A DNA stretch of 45,332 nt. Origin: Albidovulum sp. (GTDB lineage Bacteria > Pseudomonadota > Alphaproteobacteria > Rhodobacterales > Rhodobacteraceae). The notes beneath the pieces are model-generated. The model searched no databases and was not told the origin of the DNA. It worked only from the letters and a program-made list of their open reading frames with translations. Shown here in pieces: positions 35,818 to 43,495 of this stretch. Both the position numbers and the translations under genes were made by a program. Each line of letters opens with the position of its first letter. Position 1 is the stretch's first letter. The stretch lies in contig WFVA01000105.1 in the NCBI GenBank assembly GCA_015491895.1, positions 1 to 45,332 of the forward strand, written 5' to 3'.

Positions 35818-36243
35818 TCAGCCGCCGCAGCCGCCGATGGTAACTTTCACGGTGTTCGAAGCCTTGACAAACTTGCCGTCGGGCAGCTTTGCGACCGCCA
35901 CGACATCCTGGGTGCCGGCAAGGCGGATACGGGTCGAGGCCGATTGCGAGCCGGCCAGCGGGCCGAACTTGAAGCGGCAGACCTTCGGCTCGGGGTTGCC
36001 CGTGGCAAACACGGCGATCTCGAGGGCGCCGGGCGCATCGACGGCAATCGGAACGGTATTGCCGTTTTCGGCGATTTCCGGCGTGGTGAGCGTGATGCCG
36101 CCCTCGCCCACCTCCGCGCCGCCGGTGAATTCGGCAATCGCCTTTTCCGTATCTTCGGGGGTTGCGAACGCCCCGACGGGAAGCAGCGTCGCAGCAAAGG
36201 CGCCAGCACCGATCATCAGTGCATTGCGTCTCGTCAATTCCAT
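35818..36243 (-). CDS. soxY: SoxY, sulfur-carrier protein
   Basis: 141 residues. Tat signal LTRRNALM at residues 3-10, cut near GAFA. It ends in GGCGG, the hallmark swinging arm; C139 carries thiosulfate-derived sulfur through the cycle. Partner of SoxZ. 43 bases after soxX. Confidence 0.97.
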   Translation of the reverse strand: MELTRRNALMIGAGAFAATLLPVGAFATPEDTEKAIAEFTGGAEVGEGGITLTTPEIAENGNTVPIAVDAPGALEIAVFATGNPEPKVCRFKFGPLAGSQSASTRIRLAGTQDVVAVAKLPDGKFVKASNTVKVTIGGCGG

Positions 36244-36286
36244 GTATTCTCTCCTGGTTTTCCTGGAAAACTCGCCCGCGAGGGCA

Positions 36287-36760
36287 TCATTCCTTGAGGG
36301 TTTTCAGATAGGCAACGACATCCTCGATCTGCTGAGCCGTCAGCAGCGGCGGCAGCGGACCATCGGGTGCCTTGCCGGTGAAGGCCTTGCCGGGGCGGAT
36401 GTAGGGGCCGGTCTTGTAGAAGGAGGGCATGATGGTGCCGTCAAACACCTTCTTCGCATCGACAAGAAGCGCCCGAAGCTCCGCCTCGGTGTAACGATCC
36501 CCGACACCATCGAGCGAGGGGCCGATTTCACCGTGGAACGGCACATCGCTCATCTCGCTGACCTGATGGCAGGCAACGCAATTGCCCAGCTTCTTGGTGC
36601 CGACGACCTTGCGCCCGTTGGCCGGATCGCCCGGCTTGTCGGTCAGCGGAGTTTCGACGGCACCGTCCTTGAAGACAACATCTTCCGGCGCGATCTCGGC
36701 AGATGTGGCCGAAACCGTGCCCGCAACCAGAATGGCCATGCTCAGCATAGCTCGCTTCAT
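36287..36760 (-). CDS. soxX: SoxX, monohaem c-type cytochrome
   Basis: 157 residues with signal peptide (1-21) and haem motif CVACH (C61-H65); IMPSFYKTG supplies the likely axial Met. Forms the SoxXA complex that oxidatively joins thiosulfate to SoxY. GGGAGGAAACGC precedes the start. First gene after a 124-base promoter gap. Confidence 0.95.
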   Translation of the reverse strand: MKRAMLSMAILVAGTVSATSAEIAPEDVVFKDGAVETPLTDKPGDPANGRKVVGTKKLGNCVACHQVSEMSDVPFHGEIGPSLDGVGDRYTEAELRALLVDAKKVFDGTIMPSFYKTGPYIRPGKAFTGKAPDGPLPPLLTAQQIEDVVAYLKTLKE

Positions 36761-36796
36761 TGCGTTTCCTCCCTCTAATTCAGTTTTACGTCGTCA

Positions 36797-36826
36797 AGCA
36801 TAAGCAAAGCATCGCCGCCATTGCAA
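36797..36826 (-). promoter_or_regulatory. Candidate promoter of soxXYZAB
   Basis: On the minus strand TTGCAA (36826-36821) and TATGCT (36802-36797) with an 18-base spacer, about 37 bases before the soxX start. Confidence 0.45.
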
Positions 36827-36844
36827 CAATAAATATTATTTTGT
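36826..36844. promoter_or_regulatory. AT-rich dyad next to the soxX promoter
   Basis: ACAATAAATATTATTTTGT is an imperfect dyad (6 of 9 pairs, perfect ACAA/TTGT ends) touching the -35 of soxX. It is followed by GAATGTAAC, a word echoed at other sox control regions. Candidate site for one of the two ArsR-type repressors. Confidence 0.4.
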
Positions 36845-36884
36845 GAATGTAACCGGCGATTGCAGCCCGCCCCCCATCCCTTCT

Positions 36885-37448
36885 CTATCCCTTCTCTTCC
36901 GCCACCTTCCGCGCGAGGTATTTCTGGAAGTGCTCATCGCCCTCGTAGCCCTTCTCGAGCACCCATGTGAGCAGCGCCTTCGTGGTGAGCTTGCCGAAGG
37001 CGCCCGGCATCGTGGCCACGGCCGCATCACTGGCCTTCACCCCCTCCGGCACGTTCTCGGGCATGAACATCATCGTGGGCGTGAACACCACGCCCCAGCG
37101 CTGCGCCATCTGCTTTTCGGGAAGTGTCGTGCCATCGAAATCGGTAACTTCCTCATCGCCAAAAAGATTCATCTGGACGACAAAATACTTCTCCCGCAAA
37201 AGCGCGTCGATCTCGGGATCGGGGAATATCTCCTCGTGCATCTTCGTGCAGTAGATGCAGCCGCGCTGCTCCCAGATGATCAGAAGCCGCTTGCCCTCGG
37301 CCCCGGCTTCCCCGAGATCCTCGCGCATGTCCTTGAAGGTGGTCCGGATCCATTCCGGCTTGTGCAGCCCGTCCTCGCCGAGCTCCACCGCATGAGCCGG
37401 AAAGGCGGCCAGGGCCACCATGCCGAGGATTGATAAAATATGTCGCAT
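36885..37448 (-). CDS. soxW: SoxW, periplasmic thioredoxin
   Basis: 187 residues with signal peptide (1-20, ending AHA). Active site GCIYCTKMH (C64, C67) in a thioredoxin fold. It is reduced by SoxV and in turn keeps Sox-cycle thiols such as SoxYZ reduced. 24 bases after soxV. Confidence 0.93.
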   Translation of the reverse strand: MRHILSILGMVALAAFPAHAVELGEDGLHKPEWIRTTFKDMREDLGEAGAEGKRLLIIWEQRGCIYCTKMHEEIFPDPEIDALLREKYFVVQMNLFGDEEVTDFDGTTLPEKQMAQRWGVVFTPTMMFMPENVPEGVKASDAAVATMPGAFGKLTTKALLTWVLEKGYEGDEHFQKYLARKVAEEKG

Positions 37449-37472
37449 CTTTCCATACCTCCCGTTTTTCGA

Positions 37473-38213
37473 TCAGCCGATGCCGGAAAAGGCGGGAAAC
37501 CAGCGAATCAGCTGATTGGCGATTTCATTCATCGAATCGGTCGCGATCAGGATCGCGAAAACGATCAGCATCACCCCCATCACCTTCTCGACATGCGCCA
37601 TCCCCGCGCGATGCTTCTGCAGCCAGGCGAGAAAAGGCCTGGCGAAGAAGGCGGTGATAACGAAAGGCGTCGTCATCCCGAGGCCGAATACCAGCAAGAG
37701 CGTGCCTCCCTGCACGAGCGTTTCCTTCGTGCTGGCCAGGTACATGATCGACGCCAGGACCGGGCCGACACAGGCCGTCCAGCCAAAGCCGAAGGCCAGC
37801 CCCATGAGATAGGCGCCGAGCACGGTGGAGGGATCGGCGGTGCTCTGAAAGCGGGCCTCGCGCATCAGAAGCGGGATGCGCAGGAGGCCGAGGAAATGGA
37901 GGCCGAACAGCGCGATCAGCGCCGCGGCCACGTATTTGAGCACCGGCATCCATTCGCGAAAGCCCTGCCCGATCGCCGTGGCCCCGAGGCCGAGAAGGGT
38001 GAAGATGGTCGTCACGCCGAGGGCGAACATCACCGCCGAGATCACCAGCCGGCGCTGCGCACCGGGCGGGATCGCCCCCGCGCCGCGCAATTCGGCCATG
38101 GATATTCCGGCCATGTAGCTGAAATAGAAGGGCACCATCGGCAGGATGCAGGGGGTGAAGAAGGCCAGAAGCCCCGCAAGGGCCGCGCCGCCATATGACA
38201 AATCAAACATCAT
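37473..38213 (-). CDS. soxV: SoxV, CcdA-type thiol-disulfide transporter
   Basis: 246 residues from MMFDLSYGG; the frame is open further but the CcdA fold starts here. Six hydrophobic helices, with the redox cysteines in FFTPCILPMVP and GWTACVGPVLA. Moves electrons from cytoplasmic thioredoxin to SoxW. First gene of the minus-strand sox run, divergent from soxS. Confidence 0.94.
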   Translation of the reverse strand: MMFDLSYGGAALAGLLAFFTPCILPMVPFYFSYMAGISMAELRGAGAIPPGAQRRLVISAVMFALGVTTIFTLLGLGATAIGQGFREWMPVLKYVAAALIALFGLHFLGLLRIPLLMREARFQSTADPSTVLGAYLMGLAFGFGWTACVGPVLASIMYLASTKETLVQGGTLLLVFGLGMTTPFVITAFFARPFLAWLQKHRAGMAHVEKVMGVMLIVFAILIATDSMNEIANQLIRWFPAFSGIG

Positions 38214-38340
38214 CTCGCAGTTGGTCCGTTTCTGGTTCTGGCTCGTTTCAGGCCCTTGCTGGCGTAATGCCACTTGCGCCATGGCCGCACGGCAACCGGC
38301 GGCTTCACCTTTTTGTGCTTTCTTGTCGGTATCCGCTTCC

Positions 38341-38369
38341 TTGCGGCGGCGGCCGAAACACATTAATAT
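38341..38369 (+). promoter_or_regulatory. Candidate soxS promoter in the soxV/soxS divergent region
   Basis: TTGCGG (38341-38346) and TAATAT (38364-38369) with a 17-base spacer, 28 bases before the soxS start. The AT-rich stretch 38357-38380 (ends AACA/TGTT, then GTTACAC) is a plausible repressor site shared with soxV. Confidence 0.5.
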
Positions 38370-38396
38370 ATTGCTATGTTACACGGGAGCAGGTCA

Positions 38397-38783
38397 ATGG
38401 CCCATTTTTCCAGGACGCTCGCCGGCGCGATTGCCGGCTGCATGCTGATGGCGGCGCAGGCCGCTGCCGATGTGCGGCTGATCTTTTTCGATCGTGAAGG
38501 CTGCTACTACTGCGAGCGCTGGAAAAGCGAAATCATGCCCGCCTACGACAAGACCCCGGAAGGGCGGATCGCGCCTCTCACCATTCTTGATATCGACGAT
38601 CCTATCCCCGGCGACATCAGGCTCAAGGCGCGCCCCTATCTTTCGCCGACATTCGTGCTCCTCGACGACAACGCCGAGGTCGCCCGGATCGAAGGCTACC
38701 CGGGCGAAGAGCTTTTCTGGTGGATGCTCGACGGCATGATTGCGAAACTGCCCGCGCAGAAGAGGAAGGATCCACGATCATGA
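38397..38783 (+). CDS. soxS: SoxS, periplasmic thioredoxin-like protein
   Basis: 128 residues from MAHFSRT, preceded by GGAGCAGG; the signal peptide ends near AAA (24). CxxC site GCYYCERW (C36, C39). In Paracoccus SoxS is thought to reactivate SoxYZ by reducing it. Divergent from soxV and followed by the soxR regulator. Confidence 0.9.
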   Translation: MAHFSRTLAGAIAGCMLMAAQAAADVRLIFFDREGCYYCERWKSEIMPAYDKTPEGRIAPLTILDIDDPIPGDIRLKARPYLSPTFVLLDDNAEVARIEGYPGEELFWWMLDGMIAKLPAQKRKDPRS

Positions 38784-38848
38784 GGCGCGAAACCTTCGCC
38801 AGGGAAAGCCGGAGCGCCCGCCGGCGACCGGCGGCACATTTGCGGAAA

Positions 38849-38868
38849 ATATCATCAGATAATGATAT
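38849..38868. promoter_or_regulatory. Palindromic candidate operator before soxR
   Basis: ATATCAT-N6-ATGATAT, a perfect 7-bp inverted repeat in the 165-base gap between soxS and the ArsR-type regulator. AT-rich dyads of this kind are typical ArsR/BigR operators. TTTTGTAAC follows. Position suggests autoregulation. Confidence 0.55.
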
Positions 38869-38948
38869 ATGTCATTTTGTAACGCATGATGAGGCGCAAA
38901 TATAGCTGCAGGAATTTTCAACCGGCACAAATTTCGGGAGCGAGAAAG

Positions 38949-39347
38949 ATGGACACGATACTGAACGGCATCGGGCAGATCCTGCGCCCCGGCAGGGAAA
39001 TCTCCGGCACGGAAGCGCGCGGGAGCGTCGATATCGAGAGCATGGGCGGCCATGCGGCAGAGGCATCCTCCTTCCTCAAGGCGCTCGGCCACGAGGGGCG
39101 GCTGATGATCCTGTGCCACCTCGCCGGCGGCGAGAAATCCGTCACGGAGCTTGAGCGCCTCCTCCATTCGCGGCAGGCCTCGGTAAGCCAGCAGCTGGCG
39201 CGCCTGCGCCTCGAGGGGCTCGTTTCCTATAGACGCGAGGGCAAAACCATCTACTATTCCCTGGCAAGCGGCAAGGCACGCCAGACGATAGAGCTTCTCC
39301 ATCACATGTTCTGCGTCCAGGCCGGAGAAACGAAGACCAGCGATTGA
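38949..39347 (+). CDS. soxR: SoxR, ArsR-family sulfur-responsive repressor, paralogue 2
   Basis: 132 residues from ATG 38949, with GGAGCGAGAAAG before it. Winged helix with recognition segment RQASVSQQLARLRLEGLV. Its only cysteines, C56 (MILC) and C122 (MFC), are 66 residues apart as in SqrR. It represses sox genes until sulfur compounds oxidise the pair. Not the [2Fe-2S] SoxR of E. coli. Its position (soxS, soxR, soxT beside soxV) mirrors Paracoccus. Confidence 0.9.
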   Translation: MDTILNGIGQILRPGREISGTEARGSVDIESMGGHAAEASSFLKALGHEGRLMILCHLAGGEKSVTELERLLHSRQASVSQQLARLRLEGLVSYRREGKTIYYSLASGKARQTIELLHHMFCVQAGETKTSD

Positions 39348-39380
39348 ACCGGGCCTTCTGGCCCGCGCCAGGAGGAACAT

Positions 39381-40430
39381 ATGGATTTCCTGCCCCACCA
39401 GACAGCCGCCGCCCTTCTGGGCCTTTTCGGCGGCCTGATCCTGGGCCTTGCGGGCAGGCTTGCCCATTTCTGCACGCTCGGAGCCCTTGAAAGCGCCGTT
39501 TACGGACATGATCAGACAAGGCTCAGGATGTGGGGGATCGTGCTCGGGGTGTCCATTGCCGGCGTCTATCTGCTGGCCGCATCGGGGCGCATCGATCTCT
39601 CGCTCACCATCTACCACCAGCTCAAATGGAATCCCCTCACAAGCATCATCGGCGGCGCCATCTTCGGCTACGGCATGGCCCTGGCCGGCAATTGCGGCTA
39701 CAGCGCCCTCACCCGCTTCGGCGGCGGCGATCTGAGGGCGATGGTGATGATCGTGGTGATGGCCGTCTTCGGCTTCATCACGCTGAACGGCCCCCTCTCG
39801 CGCCTGCGCCTGCAGCTCTTTCCCGAAGAGCCCGCCGAGGAGCTCAACAGCATCGCCCATGATCTTGCCGCCATCCTGCCCCTCAATCCCCTGCTGATCG
39901 CGATGGCCATCGCCACCGGCTTCTTCCTCTGGGGAATTTCCCACGAGGGGCTGAGGCGCGATCCGGCGCGCATCTTCTGGGCGATGGCGGTGGGCGGCGC
40001 GATCGTATCGGCCTTCTGGGGCACGAGCTACCTGCACTACGTCAGCTTCGGCGAAACCTTCGTGCAGGGCCATACCTTCGTCGCCCCCCTCGGGCGCACG
40101 CTCGTCTATCTGATGACATCCTCCGCCGGCGGGCTCGAATTTTCCGTCGGTTCCGTCATCGGGGTGATGGCGGGGGCCTTCATCGGCTCCTGGATCCGGC
40201 AGGATTTCCAGTGGGAGGCCTGCGAGGATCCGCGCGAGCTCGGCCGGCAGGTCACCGGGGCGGCCCTGATGGGAATCGGCGGCATCGTGGCCATGGGCTG
40301 CACCATCGGACAGGGGGTTTCGGGCTTCGCCACCCTGGCCTGGTCCGCCCCCGTCACCCTGATCTCGATTGCCGCCGGCGCCCTGCTCGGCCTGCGCCAC
40401 CTTATTGAGGGCTTCGAGCCGCAGGAATAG
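39381..40430 (+). CDS. soxT: YeeE/YedE-family sulfur-compound transporter (SoxT/TsuA type)
   Basis: 349 residues, about nine hydrophobic helices. The paired conserved motifs AGNCGYSAL and MGCTIGQG, plus HFCTLGA near the N-terminus, carry the cysteines along which thiosulfate passes in TsuA. Imports thiosulfate or a sulfur intermediate. 33 bases after soxR, so probably cotranscribed. Confidence 0.9.
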   Translation: MDFLPHQTAAALLGLFGGLILGLAGRLAHFCTLGALESAVYGHDQTRLRMWGIVLGVSIAGVYLLAASGRIDLSLTIYHQLKWNPLTSIIGGAIFGYGMALAGNCGYSALTRFGGGDLRAMVMIVVMAVFGFITLNGPLSRLRLQLFPEEPAEELNSIAHDLAAILPLNPLLIAMAIATGFFLWGISHEGLRRDPARIFWAMAVGGAIVSAFWGTSYLHYVSFGETFVQGHTFVAPLGRTLVYLMTSSAGGLEFSVGSVIGVMAGAFIGSWIRQDFQWEACEDPRELGRQVTGAALMGIGGIVAMGCTIGQGVSGFATLAWSAPVTLISIAAGALLGLRHLIEGFEPQE

Positions 40431-40587
40431 CCCGCACCACCTGCCCGGCATCTGCCCGGTCGGCGGATGGCGAAAATGGGCCGATAATCAGGGCCAAACC
40501 AATCCCGGCTTGCGCCGATGCACCATGAGCTCTAGCGTGGCGGCAGGGCGGGAAAGCCGCCGGATAACGAGAGAGGAGGCGCGCCCC

Positions 40588-42267
40588 ATGGCTAACGGGA
40601 TCACACGGCGCGCGTTTCACAAGCGCATGGCAGGGCTCGCGGCGATGATCGCGCTCGATAGCCTCGCACGCGCCCCCGGCAAGGCCGAAGCCGCCATCGG
40701 CGATCCTGCCCGCCTCATGCTCGATCGCCTCACCCACGGCGCCACGCCCGAAAGCCTCGATCAATTCCGCCGCCTCGGCCTGGAAGCCTGGCTGGACGAA
40801 CAGCTCTCCCTCCCCGCCGATGAGCCCGAAACCGAAGCGCGCATCCGGGGCACGAAGCTCCTGATCGAATACGACGCCGGACAGACGGATGACGGCAGGC
40901 GCTGGAAGGCTCTCTCCGAATACCGGCCCATGGGGGTCATGTTCGAGGATCCCGCAGATCTCCTGCATCTCCTCGATTTCGAAGAACCGATCGCCTTTGA
41001 AGAGCGCGAGCGCCCGGCGCAGGAGGTGATCGCCGCCTCGCTGATCCGCGCCGTCCATGCCCGCGCGCAGCTGCGCGAGGTGATCACCGCCTTCTGGCAC
41101 GAGCATTTCAGCGTCAACGCCCTGAAAAACGAACTGACGGCCGTCTTCTTCCCTTCCCACGATCAGGCGCTGCGCCGCCATGCGCTCGGCAATTTCCGCA
41201 CCCTGCTCGGCGCAGTCGCGCGCTCGCCCGCCATGCTCGCCTATCTCAACAATGACGAATCCCGCGCCAGCCCCGCCAACGAAAACTACGCCCGCGAGCT
41301 GATGGAGCTGCACACGCTCGGGGCGGAAAACTATCTCGATGATCGCTATCGCCGCTGGCAGGATGTGCCCGGCACACGCGAGGGGCTTGCGGAGGGCTAT
41401 ATCGAGCAGGATGTCTATGAAGTCGCGCGCGCCTTCACCGGCTGGACAATCGGCGACGGCCGCGAGATCGACGATGGCCAGCACACGCCGCGCACCGGCC
41501 GCTTCGCCTATGCCGAAAGCTGGCACGATCCCTATCAGAAGCGGGTGCTCGGCCGCGAACTTCCGGCCAACAGCGCCCCGATGCAGGATGGCGAAACCGT
41601 GCTTGACCTGCTCGCCTTCCATCCCGGCACCGCCCGCTTCATCAGCCGCAAGATGCTGCGCCGGCTGGGGATCGAAAATCCCTCCCCCGCCTATCTGAAG
41701 CAGGTGGCGGAAACCTTCATGGCCAATGCCCGGGCCGAAGATCAGATCGCCCGGGTCGTGCGCGCCATCGTCCTCCACCCGGAATTCACCGCCACCCCGA
41801 GAGCCAAGCTGCGCCGCCCGTTCGAATTCGTGGCCGCGCTCTATCGCGCCACCGGCGCCGAAACGGCCCCGCGGAATGACAACATATATACAGAGATGGC
41901 CCGCGCCGGTTGGACCCAGCATCAGGTGCGCCCACCCACCGGCCATTCCGATGCCTCGCGCCACTGGGCCAATACCAATGTGCTCAGCGCCATGACCCGG
42001 CTCGCGCTCGAAGCGCATGACCCATGGATGGAAGCCACCGCGCCGATCCTGCGCCGCCTTCCCCCGGGCGCAAGCCGCATCAGCGATTTCACCCGGCACT
42101 GGCAGGCGCGCTTCATGCAGCCCGATGCAAGCGCCGGGCGCGCGGTTCTCGATTTCTTCGAACTCGACGAAACGGCGGAAATCGATTTCGATCAGGACGC
42201 CATCGAATGGCTCAATCAATCGCTCGTGGCGGCCAATGCGCTCACGCCCGAATTCATGTTTCGCTAG
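40588..42267 (+). CDS. DUF1800 domain protein, Tat-exported
   Basis: 559 residues from ATG 40588, which follows GAGAGGAGG. Tat signal TRRAFHKRMAG at residues 6-16, with a likely cut after AEA. The DUF1800 body shows HEHFSVN, NENYARELMELHTLG and FTGWT, as in the family. Function unknown; the family is nearly always encoded beside DUF1501. The open frame extends upstream through part of soxT, but those residues are not family-like. 157 bases after soxT with no terminator seen. Confidence 0.9.
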   Translation: MANGITRRAFHKRMAGLAAMIALDSLARAPGKAEAAIGDPARLMLDRLTHGATPESLDQFRRLGLEAWLDEQLSLPADEPETEARIRGTKLLIEYDAGQTDDGRRWKALSEYRPMGVMFEDPADLLHLLDFEEPIAFEERERPAQEVIAASLIRAVHARAQLREVITAFWHEHFSVNALKNELTAVFFPSHDQALRRHALGNFRTLLGAVARSPAMLAYLNNDESRASPANENYARELMELHTLGAENYLDDRYRRWQDVPGTREGLAEGYIEQDVYEVARAFTGWTIGDGREIDDGQHTPRTGRFAYAESWHDPYQKRVLGRELPANSAPMQDGETVLDLLAFHPGTARFISRKMLRRLGIENPSPAYLKQVAETFMANARAEDQIARVVRAIVLHPEFTATPRAKLRRPFEFVAALYRATGAETAPRNDNIYTEMARAGWTQHQVRPPTGHSDASRHWANTNVLSAMTRLALEAHDPWMEATAPILRRLPPGASRISDFTRHWQARFMQPDASAGRAVLDFFELDETAEIDFDQDAIEWLNQSLVAANALTPEFMFR

Positions 42268-42282
42268 GGAGGGCGAAGTAAA

Positions 42283-43422
42283 ATGGACGAACCGCTCCTG
42301 ATCATCCTCTTCCTGCGCGGCGGGGCCGACGGGCTCAATCTGATCGCGCCCTCGGCAGATGCCGATTACATCGCCGCCCGCCCCGAGGGCCTGCGCGTGC
42401 TGCGCAAGGGAGATGAGGCCGGCCACCCGCTCGCAAACCCGATCGCGGATGCCGATTTCCGCTTCCATCCACAGGCCGAGGGCCTTGCCGATCTTTACGG
42501 CGCCGGCGAGCTTGCGGTGATCCATGCCGCCGGCCTCGACGATGGCACCCGCAGCCATTTCGACGCCGAGGACCGCATGGAGCGCGCCGCGCGCGGCGGG
42601 GGCAGCGGCTGGCTCGGCCGCTGGCTCGATGGCGCGCGCCCCGAGGGCATCCTGCCCGCGCTCTCCGTCGGCGCCGCGGCGCCCGAGAGCGTGGCTGGGG
42701 CCGAAAGCATCGTCGCCGTGGCCGAGGAAATGGAACAGCTGATCCTCGCCGCCGGCTACGAGATCTCCCCTCTCCTGCGCCGCCGCCTGCGCCAGGGTTT
42801 CGGCGATCACCCGCTTCTCGGCGCGCCCATCGAACGCCTGCTTGCGCTCAGCGAAACCCTGGGAAACAGGCTGTGGAACAAGGAAACAGAGGAATTCGGC
42901 CCCTATGTGCCGGATGTGGATTATCCCGAAGGAAATCCCCTCTCGGAAAGCCTGATGATGGTCGCCCAGGCGGTGAAGCTGGATCTGGGGCTCAGGGTCG
43001 CCACCGTCGATTTCGGCGGCTGGGATACCCATTACGATCAGCAGGGCGAGTTCGCCGACCAGACGGAAACGCTCTCAAGCGCGCTGATGGCCTTCTGGCG
43101 CGATCTCGGACGCCACCGCGCCCGCACCACCCTTGTCGTCATGAGCGAATTCGGCCGCCGGCTGCGCGCCAATCTCTCGGGCGGCACGGATCACGGCCAC
43201 GGCAATGCGATGATGGTGCTGGGCGGGGAGGTGAAGGGCGGGCGCATGTATGGCCGCTGGCCGGGCCTATCGAACGATGCGCTCGACGACGGCGCCGATC
43301 TCGCCATCACCACCGATTACCGCCATGTGCTGGCCGAGGTGATGGCGCGCCACATGGGCACGGCCGATCTCGCCCCCGTCTTCCCCGATTTCAGCCCCGA
43401 TTACCCCGGCCTCTTCGGCTGA
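42283..43422 (+). CDS. DUF1501 domain protein without its own export signal
   Basis: 379 residues, alkaline-phosphatase/sulfatase-like fold: FLRGGADGLNL at the N-terminus, DFGGWDTHYDQQGEF and MSEFGRRLRAN further on, with GGTDHGHGNAMMVLGG near the end. Many relatives start with a Tat signal; here the protein begins directly with the domain, behind GGGAGGGCGAAG. It may be carried out as a complex with the DUF1800 protein 15 bases upstream. Function unknown. Confidence 0.88.
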   Translation: MDEPLLIILFLRGGADGLNLIAPSADADYIAARPEGLRVLRKGDEAGHPLANPIADADFRFHPQAEGLADLYGAGELAVIHAAGLDDGTRSHFDAEDRMERAARGGGSGWLGRWLDGARPEGILPALSVGAAAPESVAGAESIVAVAEEMEQLILAAGYEISPLLRRRLRQGFGDHPLLGAPIERLLALSETLGNRLWNKETEEFGPYVPDVDYPEGNPLSESLMMVAQAVKLDLGLRVATVDFGGWDTHYDQQGEFADQTETLSSALMAFWRDLGRHRARTTLVVMSEFGRRLRANLSGGTDHGHGNAMMVLGGEVKGGRMYGRWPGLSNDALDDGADLAITTDYRHVLAEVMARHMGTADLAPVFPDFSPDYPGLFG

Positions 43423-43450
43423 GCGCAGCCCGCCATCATCACTGGTCGAT

Positions 43451-43477
43451 AAATATCCCCGCCGGAGGCATGAAATC
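43451..43477 (-). repeat. Dispersed 27-bp 3'-UTR element, copy 2
   Basis: On the minus strand GATTTCATGCCTCCGGCGG then GGATATTT, 18 bases after the glpD stop and in sense orientation. 25 of 27 positions match copy 1 at 12777-12804. Confidence 0.65.
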
Positions 43478-43495
43478 CCGCGCGCGCCGCCTCCC

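Noticed and set aside
38949-39347. Reading soxR as the oxidative-stress MerR-type SoxR
   Set aside because: The protein is a short ArsR-type winged helix without the four-Cys iron-sulfur motif; the name follows Paracoccus sox nomenclature.
40402-43032. Long minus-strand open frame (about 880 codons)
   Set aside because: Antisense to the DUF1800 and DUF1501 genes; low-complexity translation, no ribosome site.
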